Of a DNA stretch of 64,000 nt, positions 41,423 through 50,009 are shown one piece after another. Location of the stretch: the NCBI GenBank assembly GCA_948579315.1, contig CAPAOL010000009.1, forward strand, positions 19,826 to 83,825, written 5' to 3'. The notes under the pieces are model-generated. The model searched no databases. It saw only the letters and a list, made by a program, of their open reading frames with translations, and was not told the DNA's origin. The translations under genes were made by a program, and so were the position numbers. Origin of the DNA: an uncultured Phocaeicola sp. Lineage in GTDB: Bacteria; Bacteroidota; Bacteroidia; Bacteroidales; Bacteroidaceae. Every line of letters begins with the position of its first letter. The stretch's first letter is position 1.

Positions 41423-42811
41423 ATGAACAATTCCCCTCAGCATGCTGCTAAAGGCTTTACGAGAGCATTTTGGGTCAGCAACACAGTCGAACTGTTTGAG
41501 CGTATGGCATACTATGCCGTTTTCATCGTTCTCACTATTTATCTATCTTCCATTTTAGGTTTTAATGATTTTGAAGCAAGTATGATTTCCGGGCTTTTTT
41601 CCGGTGGGTTATATCTGCTTCCTATTTTTTCCGGTGCTTATGCTGATAAGATAGGTTTCCGGAAGTCAATGATTATAGCATTTTCCTTATTATCCATTGG
41701 ATATTTAGGATTGGGAGTATTTCCTACTTTGCTAGAAGCTGCCGGTCTGGTTAGTTATGGCGTCACTACTCAATTTAATGGTTTGCCTGATAGCTATACC
41801 CGGTGGATTATTGTGCCAGTCTTGTTTGTGCTTATGGTGGGAGGGTCTTTCATTAAGTCCATCATTTCTGCATCTGTGGCTAAGGAAACAACAGAAGCAA
41901 CGCGTGCGCGTGGTTATTCCATCTTTTATATGATGGTAAATGTAGGTGCTTTTACCGGTAAAACAATTATCGATCCTTTGCGTAATGTCATTGGGGAGCA
42001 GGCATATATCTATATTAATTATTTCTCCGGTGCGATGACAATTATTGCTTTGCTTTCTGTTATTCTCCTTTATAAATCAACACACACGGCTGGTGAAGGA
42101 AAAAGTCTCCGTGAGATTGGGCAAGGATTTATGCGAATCATCACCAACTGGCGTTTATTGATTCTTATTCTGATTGTTACAGGGTTTTGGATGGTGCAAC
42201 AGCAACTTTATGCCACTATGCCTAAATATGTGATCCGGTTGGCCGGCGAGACGGCGAAACCGGGTTGGATTGCTAATGTGAATCCCTTTGTGGTGGTTTG
42301 TTGCGTTAGCTTTATCACGCGTTTGATGGCAAAGCGCAGTGCGATTACTTCGATGAATGTGGGAATGTTTTTGATTCCTTTTTCGGCGTTGCTGATGGCA
42401 TGTGGAAATTTGCTGGGCAATGATCTTATTACAGGCATCAGCAATATTACCCTAATGATGATTGCAGGTATAGTGGTACAGGCACTTGCCGAATGTTTTA
42501 TTTCGCCGCGTTATCTAGAATATTTCTCTTTGCAGGCTCCTAAAGGCGAAGAAGGAATGTATTTAGGATTCAGTCATTTACATTCTTTCCTTTCTTCTAT
42601 CTTTGGTTTTGGTCTGGCGGGAATCCTGCTCACCAAATATTGTCCGGATCCTGCTTTGTTCGAGACACGGGCAGCATGGGAGGTGGCTAGCGCAAATGCC
42701 CATTATATATGGTATTACTTTGCTGCTATTGGTCTGATTGCCGCTGTAGCGCTACTATTATTTGCGAAAATCACCGAATCCATCGACAAAAAGAAGGAAT
42801 CTTCTCGGTAA
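41423..42811 (+). CDS. MFS transporter, proton-dependent oligopeptide (POT)-like
   Basis: A 462-residue membrane transporter with about twelve helices. The N-terminal helix carries VSNTVELFERMAYYAV, containing the ExxER-xxYY motif of the POT/PTR family that couples proton movement to di- and tripeptide uptake. A charged loop between helices 2 and 3 (GAYADKIGFRKSMI) and the helix-5 region (SIFYMMVNVGAFTGKTIIDP) also match POT-type transporters. The C-terminal half has several further helices. Substrate cannot be fixed from sequence; a nitrate/nucleoside-type MFS is a weaker alternative. The gene stands alone before the YycJ-like hydrolase. Confidence 0.75.
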   Translation: MNNSPQHAAKGFTRAFWVSNTVELFERMAYYAVFIVLTIYLSSILGFNDFEASMISGLFSGGLYLLPIFSGAYADKIGFRKSMIIAFSLLSIGYLGLGVFPTLLEAAGLVSYGVTTQFNGLPDSYTRWIIVPVLFVLMVGGSFIKSIISASVAKETTEATRARGYSIFYMMVNVGAFTGKTIIDPLRNVIGEQAYIYINYFSGAMTIIALLSVILLYKSTHTAGEGKSLREIGQGFMRIITNWRLLILILIVTGFWMVQQQLYATMPKYVIRLAGETAKPGWIANVNPFVVVCCVSFITRLMAKRSAITSMNVGMFLIPFSALLMACGNLLGNDLITGISNITLMMIAGIVVQALAECFISPRYLEYFSLQAPKGEEGMYLGFSHLHSFLSSIFGFGLAGILLTKYCPDPALFETRAAWEVASANAHYIWYYFAAIGLIAAVALLLFAKITESIDKKKESSR

Positions 42812-42893
42812 TTCTATTCTTTTTTATGTATATTTGCCGTCACTTTGCTGTAAAAGTTGACGGCATTTTGCATTTTAATTAAGAGGATAAAAC

Positions 42894-43697
42894 ATGAAAG
42901 TAAGATTTATAAGCCTGGCGAGTGGCAGTAGTGGGAACTGTTATTATCTGGGCACTGAAACCTATGGAATACTGATAGATGCCGGAATCGGCATACGTAC
43001 TATCAAAAAAACACTGAAAGATTATAATATCTTGATGGATAGTATTCGTGCGGTATTCATAACGCACGATCATGCTGACCATATCAAAGCTGTGGGTAAT
43101 CTGGGAGAAAAAATGAATATTCCTGTTTATACCACCGCACGTATTCATGCTGGAATTAATCGTAGTTATTGTATGACGGAGAAGCTTAGCTCGTCAGTTC
43201 GTTATCTGGAAAAGCAAGAGCCGATGACTTTGGAGGATTTCCATATCGAATCTTTTGAAGTGCCGCATGATGGAACGGACAATGTGGGGTATTGCATTGA
43301 AATCGGCGGCAAAGTCTTTTCTTTCTTAACGGACCTTGGAGAAATTACTCCTACAGCTGCCCATTATATCAGTAAGGCCCATTATCTGATACTTGAAGCT
43401 AACTATGATGAGGAAATGCTTAAAATGGGACCTTATCCTCAATATTTGAAAGAGCGGATTGCAAGTAAAACCGGACACATGAGCAATTCTGATACTGCGG
43501 AATTTTTAGCGGAAAATATCACTGAACATTTGCGATATATTTGGTTATGTCATTTGAGTAAAGACAATAATCATCCGGAGCTAGCTTATAAAACGGTGGA
43601 ATGGAAATTAAAGAACAAAGGTGTTCTTGTAGGTAAAGATGTGCAACTGCTTGCTTTAAAGCGAAATACGCCTTCCGAGCTTTATGTGTTCGAATAA
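42894..43697 (+). CDS. metallo-beta-lactamase fold hydrolase (YycJ-like)
   Basis: A 267-residue metallo-beta-lactamase-fold protein of the YycJ/WalJ group. It starts SLASGSSGNCYYLGTETYGILIDAG and has the metal-binding motif THDHADHIKAVG (residues 59-70). Further metal ligands appear in SFEVPHDGTDNVGY, LTDLGEITPTA and the C-terminal GHMSNSDTAEFLAE and CHLSKDNNHPE. YycJ-type proteins are proposed to act on DNA or in cell-envelope signalling; the role in Bacteroides is not established. It lies 82 bp after the transporter. Confidence 0.9.
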   Translation: MKVRFISLASGSSGNCYYLGTETYGILIDAGIGIRTIKKTLKDYNILMDSIRAVFITHDHADHIKAVGNLGEKMNIPVYTTARIHAGINRSYCMTEKLSSSVRYLEKQEPMTLEDFHIESFEVPHDGTDNVGYCIEIGGKVFSFLTDLGEITPTAAHYISKAHYLILEANYDEEMLKMGPYPQYLKERIASKTGHMSNSDTAEFLAENITEHLRYIWLCHLSKDNNHPELAYKTVEWKLKNKGVLVGKDVQLLALKRNTPSELYVFE

Positions 43698-43733
43698 AGA
43701 TGAAAAAAAGATAGTAAAAAAGCTGCATGATTG

Positions 43734-43765
43734 TTTGGTCAAATAAAATAAAAGACCTACTTTTG
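43734..43765 (+). promoter_or_regulatory. promoter of the tRNA-Lys pair
   Basis: TTTG at 43734-43737, 20-bp spacer, TACTTTTG at 43758-43765: a full consensus match 21 bp upstream of the first tRNA. Confidence 0.75.
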
Positions 43766-43786
43766 CAACCGCAAACGAGGAATTAA

Positions 43787-43859
43787 GCACTCTTAGCTCA
43801 GTTGGTAGAGCAACTGACTCTTAATCAGTGGGTCCAGGGTTCGAGTCCCTGAGGGTGTA
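43787..43859 (+). tRNA. tRNA-Lys (anticodon CTT)
   Basis: The acceptor GCACTCT pairs with AGGGTGT (G-U pairs included), followed by U8, the D arm, anticodon loop CTCTTAA with anticodon CTT, and T loop TTCGAGT. No CCA encoded. It is nearly identical to the copy 30 bp downstream. Confidence 0.95.
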
Positions 43860-43889
43860 CAAATTCAAGGTTGCAATAAAATACATGTT

Positions 43890-43962
43890 GCACTCTTAGC
43901 TCAGCTGGTAGAGCAATTGACTCTTAATCAATGGGTCCAGGGTTCGAGTCCCTGAGGGTGTA
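43890..43962 (+). tRNA. tRNA-Lys (anticodon CTT), second copy
   Basis: The same structure as the first copy, with differences in the D loop and anticodon stem (AATTGA/TCAATG against AACTGA/TCAGTG, compensated). The two share one promoter and one terminator. Confidence 0.95.
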
Positions 43963-43963
43963 C

Positions 43964-43992
43964 AAAAAAGGAGGTGTTTGCCTCCTTTTTTT
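43964..43992 (+). terminator. terminator after the tRNA-Lys pair
   Basis: The perfect 11-bp stem AAAAAAGGAGG / CCTCCTTTTTT has a 6-nt loop and its own T run, directly behind the second tRNA. Confidence 0.85.
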
Positions 43993-44068
43993 GTTGGTTT
44001 ACAGCAGATTAATTGAATAGATGTTATATAAATTGACATCCAAAGGACAATCCGAATAAACAGAACAT

Positions 44069-44119
44069 AAAAAATACCACTACTCAAAGCATATTCGACT
44101 TTGGTAGTGGTATTTTTTT
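44069..44119. terminator. bidirectional terminator downstream of uxaC
   Basis: The 15-bp stem AAAAAATACCACTAC / GTAGTGGTATTTTTT (44069-44083, 44104-44118) has T runs on both strands. It ends 20 bp beyond the uxaC stop. Confidence 0.8.
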
Positions 44120-44139
44120 ATAGTGTAACTACTGATCTG

Positions 44140-45546
44140 TTAGAACTTGAAGAAGTTCTTAGCATTGTTATAGCTGATATCTTCAATCATTTGGTTTACG
44201 CGTTCCATTTCAGATGCAGGGATTTCTCCGTTCTCTATGTCACGTCCTACTAAGTTACATAATGTACGGCGGAAATATTCATGACGTGGGTAGGACAGGA
44301 AGGAACGAGAGTCTGTCAACATACCTACAAAGCGGCTTAGGAGACCAAGCACAGATAAGGCGTTCATTTGTTTTTCCATACCATCCTTTTGATCGAGGAA
44401 CCACCATCCCGAACCAAATTGAATTTTTCCTGGGATAGAACCATCTTGGAAGTTGCCCAACATAGTTGCAATTACTTCATTTGCGCATGGGTTCAGGTTG
44501 TAAAGGATTGTTTTAGTCAATTTGCCATTGGTATTCAGGCGATCAAGGAATTTAGCCATTGCTTTGGCTGTGGTAAATTCACCGATAGAGTCGAAGCCGG
44601 TGTCAGCGCCCAGTAATTTGAACATCTTGGTGTTGTTATTACGGATAGCGCCGTAGTGGAACTGTTGAGTCCATCCTTTTTCCCAGTCCATTTCACCGAA
44701 GATAATAAGCATAGCCGATTTGAATTTCAGAATTTCTTCTTTGGTCAATTCTGTGCCGCCATATACCTTATTAAATATAGCCTTGATTTCAGCATCAGTG
44801 TAATCTTCTGCGTAGAATTCTTCAATACCATGGTCAGACAAACGGCAACCTTGTTCTGCAAAGAAGTCGTGACGCTTGCGCAAAGCAGCAATCATGTCAT
44901 CAAAATTGGATATAGTAACACCGCTAACTTCTGCCAGCTTTTCTACATAACTACGGAAATCAGCAGGGACTTCTACAGCCATAGCCTTATCAGGACGCCA
45001 AGTTGGCAACATCTTGATTTCAAATCCGCTTTCACGTGTTTTGATGTGATATTCCAGTGAATCGATAGGATCATCCGTAGTACAAACTACCTCTACGTGA
45101 TAGCGACGCATCATTCCACGAGCTGAATATTCAGGTTGAGACAGCTTTTCGTTACATTCATCGTAAATTTCGCGTGCTGTTTGCGGATTCAATATTTTAT
45201 TGATACCAAATGCAGTTTTCAATTCGAGGTGAGTCCAGTGGTACAGTGGATTACGGAAAGTATAAGGAACTGTTTCCGCCCATTTTTCGAATTTTTCCCA
45301 GTCTGTGGTATCTTTTCCTGTGCAGAAACGTTCATCTACGCCGTTTGTACGCATTGCACGCCACTTGTAGTGGTCACCGCCCAACCAGATTTCAGTCAGT
45401 GATTTAAACTTGTAGTCGTCAGCTACCATTTGAGGAATGAGATGACAGTGATAGTCGATGATCGGCATTTTAGCCGCATGCTCGTGATACAACTTTTGCG
45501 CGGTTTCTGTTTGCAGCAAGAAGTTTTCGTCCATGAAGTTCTTCAT
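44140..45546 (-). CDS. uxaC: glucuronate (uronate) isomerase
   Basis: A 468-residue amidohydrolase-fold isomerase that converts D-glucuronate and D-galacturonate to fructuronate and tagaturonate. It begins with the family segment HAAKMPIIDYHCHLIPQMV (metal-site HxH), followed by VVCTTDDPIDSLEYH, the WRPDKAMAVEV region and a C-terminal FGSGWWFLDQKDGMEKQMNALS stretch containing the conserved W/D cluster. Length equals the family norm (about 470). It is divergent from a LacI-type regulator and, across it, from uxaB, forming a hexuronate catabolic locus. Confidence 0.95.
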   Translation of the reverse strand: MKNFMDENFLLQTETAQKLYHEHAAKMPIIDYHCHLIPQMVADDYKFKSLTEIWLGGDHYKWRAMRTNGVDERFCTGKDTTDWEKFEKWAETVPYTFRNPLYHWTHLELKTAFGINKILNPQTAREIYDECNEKLSQPEYSARGMMRRYHVEVVCTTDDPIDSLEYHIKTRESGFEIKMLPTWRPDKAMAVEVPADFRSYVEKLAEVSGVTISNFDDMIAALRKRHDFFAEQGCRLSDHGIEEFYAEDYTDAEIKAIFNKVYGGTELTKEEILKFKSAMLIIFGEMDWEKGWTQQFHYGAIRNNNTKMFKLLGADTGFDSIGEFTTAKAMAKFLDRLNTNGKLTKTILYNLNPCANEVIATMLGNFQDGSIPGKIQFGSGWWFLDQKDGMEKQMNALSVLGLLSRFVGMLTDSRSFLSYPRHEYFRRTLCNLVGRDIENGEIPASEMERVNQMIEDISYNNAKNFFKF

Positions 45547-45663
45547 TATTACTGTGTTTTAAGTATATAAAATTATTACTTTCTGTATTTATACCTATAT
45601 CGTATTGATTTTAAAGCTAATAGGCGTAAATCTCGTTTTAGTTTTATTAACCGTTATCGAACA

Positions 45664-45694
45664 CAAAAATAGAAAATTTACTTGGAGTAACAAA
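45664..45694 (-). promoter_or_regulatory. promoter of uxaC
   Basis: Minus-strand TTTG (45691-45694), 19-bp spacer, TATTTTTG (45664-45671). The leader of about 110 nt has no other structure I could identify. It overlaps the promoter of the opposite regulator gene. Confidence 0.65.
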
Positions 45695-45710
45695 ATAATT
45701 CGTATATTTG
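45681..45710 (+). promoter_or_regulatory. promoter of the LacI-family regulator gene
   Basis: CTTG at 45681-45684 and TATATTTG at 45703-45710, 18-bp spacer, 34 bp before the ATG. It shares 14 bp with the uxaC promoter. A bound repressor could therefore close both promoters. Confidence 0.5.
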
Positions 45711-45744
45711 CAGCGATTATTTATAATATTTAAGTTTTAGCACT

Positions 45745-46812
45745 ATGGAGGACCAGAACTATACCATTAAAGACATAGCCCGTATGGCCGGTGTTTCCGC
45801 CGGAACGGTGGATAGGGTGTTGCACAATCGTGGCGACGTGTCTCCCAAAAGCAAAGCTAAAGTACAAAAGGTACTGGATGAGATTCATTATCAACCCAAT
45901 GTGTTTGCTATCGGTTTGGCTGCTAAAAAGAAATATTCTTTCCTCTGCCTGATACCTTATTATATAGAACATGACTATTGGCATTCGGTAGTCGGGGGGA
46001 TTGAGCGTGCCCGGCAAGAGTTGCGTCCTTTTAATGTGGGTATAGATTATCTGTGTTACCATCATGGAGATGAGAAAAGTTATCAGGAAGCCTGCCTTGC
46101 TATAAAAGAAAAGAATGTAGACGCAGTGTTGATTTCTCCGAATTTCCGGGAAGAGACGCTGGCGCTGACAGCTTATCTGCAGGAAAATAAGATAGCTTAT
46201 GCTTTTGTTGATTTCAATATGGAAGAAGCGAGAGCCTTGACGTATATTGGGCAGGATTCCTATAAGAGCGGATATATTGCAGCAAAAATATTGATGCGCA
46301 ACTATTCGGCGGGAGAAGGTCAGGAGTTAGTCTTGTTCTTAAGTAATAACAAAGATAATCCGGCTGAAATACAGATGCAACGTCGTTTGGACGGTTTTAT
46401 GAGTTACATAGCCGAGGAATATAACAACCTGGTAATCCATGAGGTTATACTCAATAAATCTGATCAGGAAAGCAATCAACAGACATTAGATGAGTTTTTC
46501 CGGGTACATCCGAAGGCTGTGCTGGGAGTTGTATTTAATTCCAGGGTGTATCAGTTGGGAGAGTATCTCCGTCATGCGGGACGTAGCATGAAAGGGCTGA
46601 TAGGATATGACCTTCTGAAAGCAAATGTAGAGTTGCTAAAATCAGGTGATGTGCATTATTTAATCGGGCAACGTCCGGGATTGCAAGGGTATTGCGGGGT
46701 GAAGGCTCTGTGCGACCATGTTGTGTTTAAGAAGTCTGTTGAACCTGTAAAGTATATGCCTATCGACATCCTGATTAAGGAGAATATTGATTTTTATTTT
46801 GAATTTGTATAA
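45745..46812 (+). CDS. LacI-family regulator of hexuronate genes
   Basis: A 355-residue LacI-type regulator. The helix-turn-helix is at residues about 6-30 (YTIKDIARMAGVSAGTVDRVLHNRGDVS), and the hinge region NVFAIGLAAKKK joins it to a periplasmic-binding-protein-like sensor (LCLIPYYIEHDYWHSVVGGIERA, DAVLISPNF, GVVFNSRVYQLGEYL, IGQRPGLQGYCGV). Such a regulator binds an operator in the absence or presence of a sugar ligand. Its place between uxaC and uxaB suggests a hexuronate-type ligand (UxuR/ExuR-like role), although the family is LacI rather than the GntR family of E. coli. Confidence 0.88.
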   Translation: MEDQNYTIKDIARMAGVSAGTVDRVLHNRGDVSPKSKAKVQKVLDEIHYQPNVFAIGLAAKKKYSFLCLIPYYIEHDYWHSVVGGIERARQELRPFNVGIDYLCYHHGDEKSYQEACLAIKEKNVDAVLISPNFREETLALTAYLQENKIAYAFVDFNMEEARALTYIGQDSYKSGYIAAKILMRNYSAGEGQELVLFLSNNKDNPAEIQMQRRLDGFMSYIAEEYNNLVIHEVILNKSDQESNQQTLDEFFRVHPKAVLGVVFNSRVYQLGEYLRHAGRSMKGLIGYDLLKANVELLKSGDVHYLIGQRPGLQGYCGVKALCDHVVFKKSVEPVKYMPIDILIKENIDFYFEFV

Positions 46813-46838
46813 CATCAACTTTATAAATTACAACTAAC

Positions 46839-48278
46839 ATGAAAGCATTAAACAAAGAAACTGCTCCTAAAACACAACGTCCGGAGCGTATTATCCAATT
46901 TGGCGAAGGTAACTTCTTGCGTGCATTTGTTGATTGGATTATTTACAACATGAACCAGAAAACCGACTTCAACAGCAGCGTAGTAGTGGTTCAACCCATT
47001 GATAAAGGTATGGTCGATATGCTGAATGCACAAGACGATCTTTATCATGTTAATCTTCAAGGATTGGATAAAGGCGAAGTTGTTAACAGCTTGACAATGA
47101 TCGATGTAATCAGTCGTGCACTGAATCCATATTCTCAAAATGACGAGTTCATGAAATTGGCAGAGCAACCTGAAATGCGTTTTGTTATTTCAAACACTAC
47201 AGAGGCTGGTATCGCTTTTGATCCGTCTTGCAAACTTGAAGATGCTCCTGCTTCATCTTATCCGGGTAAGCTGACTCAATTGCTGTATCATCGTTTCAAA
47301 ACATTCAATGGTGATAAGACAAAAGGTTTGATTATTTTCCCTTGCGAACTTATTTTCTTGAATGGACATAAATTGAAAGAAACCATTTATCAATATATTG
47401 AATTATGGAACCTGGGTAATGAGTTCAAAACATGGTTTGAAGAAGCTTGTGGCGTATATGCGACATTGGTAGACCGTATCGTTCCGGGATTCCCGCGCAA
47501 AGATATTGCTGCTATCAAAGAAAAACTGCAATATGATGATAACTTGGTTGTTCAGGCTGAAATCTTCCATTTGTGGGTGATTGAAGCTCCGCAGGAAATA
47601 GCAAAAGAATTCCCGGCTGATAAAGCAGGTTTGAATGTACTGTTTGTACCTTCGGAAGCTCCTTACCACGAACGTAAGGTAACTCTGTTGAATGGCCCGC
47701 ACACAGTTCTTTCTCCGGTTGCTTATCTTTCTGGTGTGAATATTGTGCGTGAAGCTTGTGAACATGAGGTTATTGGTAAATATATCCACAAGGTAATGTT
47801 CGATGAATTGATGGAAACATTGAATTTACCGAAAGATGAGTTGGAGAAATTCGCCAACGACGTATTGGAACGTTTCAACAATCCATTCGTAGATCATGCA
47901 GTGACAAGCATTATGCTGAATTCTTTCCCAAAATATGAAACTCGTGATTTACCGGGATTGAAGACTTATCTCGAACGTAAAGGCGAGCTTCCTAAAGGTC
48001 TGGTGCTTGGTTTGGCTGCTATCATTACTTATTATAAAGGTGGTGTACGTGCTGACGGTGCTGAAATTGTACCGAATGATGCTCCTGAAATCATGAACCT
48101 GCTGAAAGAACTTTGGGCAACAGGCTGCACAAAGAAAGTAGCCGAAGGTGTTCTGGCTGCTGACTTTATTTGGGGAGAAGATTTGAATAAGATTCCGGGA
48201 TTGACAGAAGCTGTAAAAGCAAACTTGGATTCTATCCAGGAAAAAGGAATGCTTGAGACCGTTAAAGGTATTCTGTAA
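46839..48278 (+). CDS. uxaB: tagaturonate reductase (altronate oxidoreductase)
   Basis: A 479-residue NAD-dependent polyol/hexonate dehydrogenase that interconverts tagaturonate and altronate. The N-terminal Rossmann segment IIQFGEGNFLRAFVDWIIYN (GxGxF, residues 20-39) is followed by VVVVQPIDKGM, SNTTEAGI, the substrate segment IFPCELIFLNGHKLKE, and the catalytic region TLLNGPHTVLSPVAYLSG (K/N/H motif). It is in the mannitol dehydrogenase superfamily; the neighbour uxaC makes its substrate, which supports uxaB over mannitol dehydrogenase. It follows the regulator by 26 bp. Confidence 0.9.
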   Translation: MKALNKETAPKTQRPERIIQFGEGNFLRAFVDWIIYNMNQKTDFNSSVVVVQPIDKGMVDMLNAQDDLYHVNLQGLDKGEVVNSLTMIDVISRALNPYSQNDEFMKLAEQPEMRFVISNTTEAGIAFDPSCKLEDAPASSYPGKLTQLLYHRFKTFNGDKTKGLIIFPCELIFLNGHKLKETIYQYIELWNLGNEFKTWFEEACGVYATLVDRIVPGFPRKDIAAIKEKLQYDDNLVVQAEIFHLWVIEAPQEIAKEFPADKAGLNVLFVPSEAPYHERKVTLLNGPHTVLSPVAYLSGVNIVREACEHEVIGKYIHKVMFDELMETLNLPKDELEKFANDVLERFNNPFVDHAVTSIMLNSFPKYETRDLPGLKTYLERKGELPKGLVLGLAAIITYYKGGVRADGAEIVPNDAPEIMNLLKELWATGCTKKVAEGVLAADFIWGEDLNKIPGLTEAVKANLDSIQEKGMLETVKGIL

Positions 48279-48312
48279 GATATAATATTATAACCATAAG
48301 GTTAATAAGTAG

Positions 48313-48356
48313 AGGGCATTTTGATAGAGAAAACAACTATCAAAATGCCCTTAATT
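48313..48356 (+). terminator. terminator after uxaB
   Basis: The perfect 15-bp stem AGGGCATTTTGATAG / CTATCAAAATGCCCT (48313-48327, 48337-48351) is followed by a weak T-rich tail. Confidence 0.7.
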
Positions 48357-48440
48357 GTTAGATAATAAAGAGGCGGAAAGTTGTTAGTTGTTAAAGATTA
48401 AGAAGCAAATGAATCGAAAACAATAAAAAGAATATTAAAC

Positions 48441-48473
48441 TTTCTCTGTTTCCGGATATATTCATTAACTTTG
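48441..48473 (+). promoter_or_regulatory. promoter of the DUF3791-DUF3990 operon
   Basis: TTTC at 48441-48444, 21-bp spacer, TAACTTTG at 48466-48473. The -33 match is weak. The start codon is 34 bp on. Confidence 0.45.
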
Positions 48474-48507
48474 TAATTGGCTCAATTGGGCTTTATACAG
48501 GATTAAT

Positions 48508-48747
48508 ATGGAGAATTTGATTGAATTATCACATACAGAAGTGACATTAGCATTTGTGGCGTCTTGCATTGAAAGCACGGCACGTCGGTTAGGTAAATCA
48601 TATCAAGAAATATTTGCCCGCATGAAACGTGTAGGCATGATTGAGAATTACATTTTACCTTGCTATGATGTATTACATACTGAAAGTCGTGAGCATGTGA
48701 CTGATAATATGATAGAATGTCTGACAACTTGGGAGGCAAAACAATGA
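48508..48747 (+). CDS. DUF3791 domain protein
   Basis: A 79-residue helical protein of the DUF3791 family: FVASCIESTARRLGKSYQEIFARMKRVGMI and the hallmark ILPCYDVLHTESREHVTDNMIE. It has no signal peptide. DUF3791 proteins are small and usually encoded next to DUF3990. The stop overlaps the start of the DUF3990 gene (ATGA), the arrangement of many antitoxin-toxin pairs in which the small upstream protein would be the antitoxin. This role is inferred from context; the family is uncharacterised. Confidence 0.85.
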   Translation: MENLIELSHTEVTLAFVASCIESTARRLGKSYQEIFARMKRVGMIENYILPCYDVLHTESREHVTDNMIECLTTWEAKQ

Positions 48748-49235
48748 AGATAACTGTATATCATGGAGGAACGGAACGAGTTGATACACCTATTTGTCGT
48801 TTAGGAAGAGAAAATCTTGATTTTGGTCGTGGATTCTATGTTACAGACATTAAAGAGCAGGCTTGTCGTTGGGCTATTGCAACAGCAAAGCGACGTAATA
48901 CCCAAGCTATTATTAATATTTATCAACTTGATAGAGATCTTATTTTGAGAAAGGCTCGCTGTAAAGTGTTTAAAGCTTATGATTCGGAATGGTTGGAATT
49001 TATTGTTGCCAGTCGTCGTGGACTGAATCCGGCGGCAATTTATGATTATATAGAGGGAGGTGTTGCTGATGACCGGGTAATTGATACAGTAAATCTGTAT
49101 ATGTCTGGTTTGATGAGTACTGATGTAGCATTACAACGTCTAGCTCAACACCAACCGAATAATCAGATTTGTTTGTTAAACCAAGATATAACGGATAAAT
49201 ACCTTACCTATGATGGAACAGAATTGGCTAGGTGA
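48744..49235 (+). CDS. DUF3990 protein (ADP-ribosyltransferase-like fold)
   Basis: A 163-residue protein of the DUF3990 family. It starts KITVYHGGTE, followed by DFGRGFYVTDIKEQACRWA (residues 26-44), YDSEWLEFIVASR (79-91) and VADDRV (107-112). H7, Y32 and E82/E85 are candidate members of the H-Y-E triad of the ADP-ribosyltransferase clan, which would transfer ADP-ribose from NAD to a protein or nucleic acid. The ATG at 48744 overlaps the DUF3791 stop; nine upstream in-frame codons (48717) were rejected. The chemistry is inferred from fold resemblance. Confidence 0.8.
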   Translation: MKITVYHGGTERVDTPICRLGRENLDFGRGFYVTDIKEQACRWAIATAKRRNTQAIINIYQLDRDLILRKARCKVFKAYDSEWLEFIVASRRGLNPAAIYDYIEGGVADDRVIDTVNLYMSGLMSTDVALQRLAQHQPNNQICLLNQDITDKYLTYDGTELAR

Positions 49236-49461
49236 CCCTGTGAAGTCTCCTGAAATCCAAGAGATAATATTAAGTAATCGTATCGGTAGTATTGCTGCCG
49301 AACTTGCGAAGCGTTTGGAAATAGCTCCGATCAGAGCATTGCAATTGTTTTATGAAAGCAAGACTTGTGCTGACTTGCATGACAAGGAGACAGGGCTTTA
49401 TCTCTATGGCAATCTCTATATCGCTGATGAATTTATGCGAGAATATCAAAATAAACTATAA
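49210..49461 (+). CDS. small third gene of the DUF3791/DUF3990 operon
   Basis: An 83-residue cytoplasmic protein (ATG at 49210 or 49213). Its C-terminal half reads SNRIGSIAAELAKRLEIAPI, then LQLFYESKTCADLHDKETGLYLYG and YIADEF, a pattern seen in small proteins that accompany DUF3791/DUF3990 genes; I cannot attach a family name with certainty. The start overlaps the DUF3990 gene by 26 bp, and the stop is 2 bp from the stop of the convergent FHA gene, so there is no room for a terminator. It may be a second regulatory or antitoxin component. Confidence 0.6.
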   Translation: MMEQNWLGDPVKSPEIQEIILSNRIGSIAAELAKRLEIAPIRALQLFYESKTCADLHDKETGLYLYGNLYIADEFMREYQNKL

Positions 49462-49463
49462 AT

Positions 49464-49991
49464 TCATTCAGCCGCATGCAAAATAAATGTAGTAGCTCCA
49501 ATAGTCACAATAGCACCATCCTCAATGCATACACGGTCTTTATCCCCTAGGATCTCATTCATGAGGAAAGTACCTGTCAGGCTCGGAGCGTCCCTCAATG
49601 TATAAACAAGTTTTCCTTGCTTATTACGTTTGATATTGATGATGCAATGGCGGCGGTCCATACTCATATCACCGCTTTCAATGGGCGTATTGATAGAAGT
49701 TCCCACGCAACGACGACCTATGACATTGTCACCTTCTTGTAAGGGCAATATCTGTTTATAACCGAATACATTTTCGATAACAGTGATATATCCGAATTCT
49801 TCTTTATGGGATTCAGCTTCTTTTTCCAGGTTTTCTTCCTTTCTAAGAGCCTTTACTTTGCTTTTTCCAAGCCGGATGCTGAATTGCTTGCCACAATGCT
49901 CACATTCAAACACTAGTGATTGGCCTTCGCTATACTTGGTTTCATCAAAAAAAAGGTAATTCTCACATTTAGGGCAAAGAACTCGTTTCAT
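49464..49991 (-). CDS. zinc-ribbon FHA domain protein
   Basis: A 175-residue protein. The N-terminal zinc ribbon has cysteine pairs CPKC (residues 6-9) and CEHC (about 30-33). A charged linker (KALRKEENLEKEAESHKEEFG) leads to a C-terminal FHA domain: GDNVIGRRC, SGDMSMDRRHCIINIKRNKQGKLVY and the terminal FILHAA strand. FHA domains bind phosphothreonine peptides, so this protein should connect to a Ser/Thr kinase signal. It follows the HU/SPOR gene by 18 bp, so they are probably co-transcribed. Confidence 0.85.
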   Translation of the reverse strand: MKRVLCPKCENYLFFDETKYSEGQSLVFECEHCGKQFSIRLGKSKVKALRKEENLEKEAESHKEEFGYITVIENVFGYKQILPLQEGDNVIGRRCVGTSINTPIESGDMSMDRRHCIINIKRNKQGKLVYTLRDAPSLTGTFLMNEILGDKDRVCIEDGAIVTIGATTFILHAAE

Positions 49992-50009
49992 GCTTTTAAA
50001 AAGGGATTT

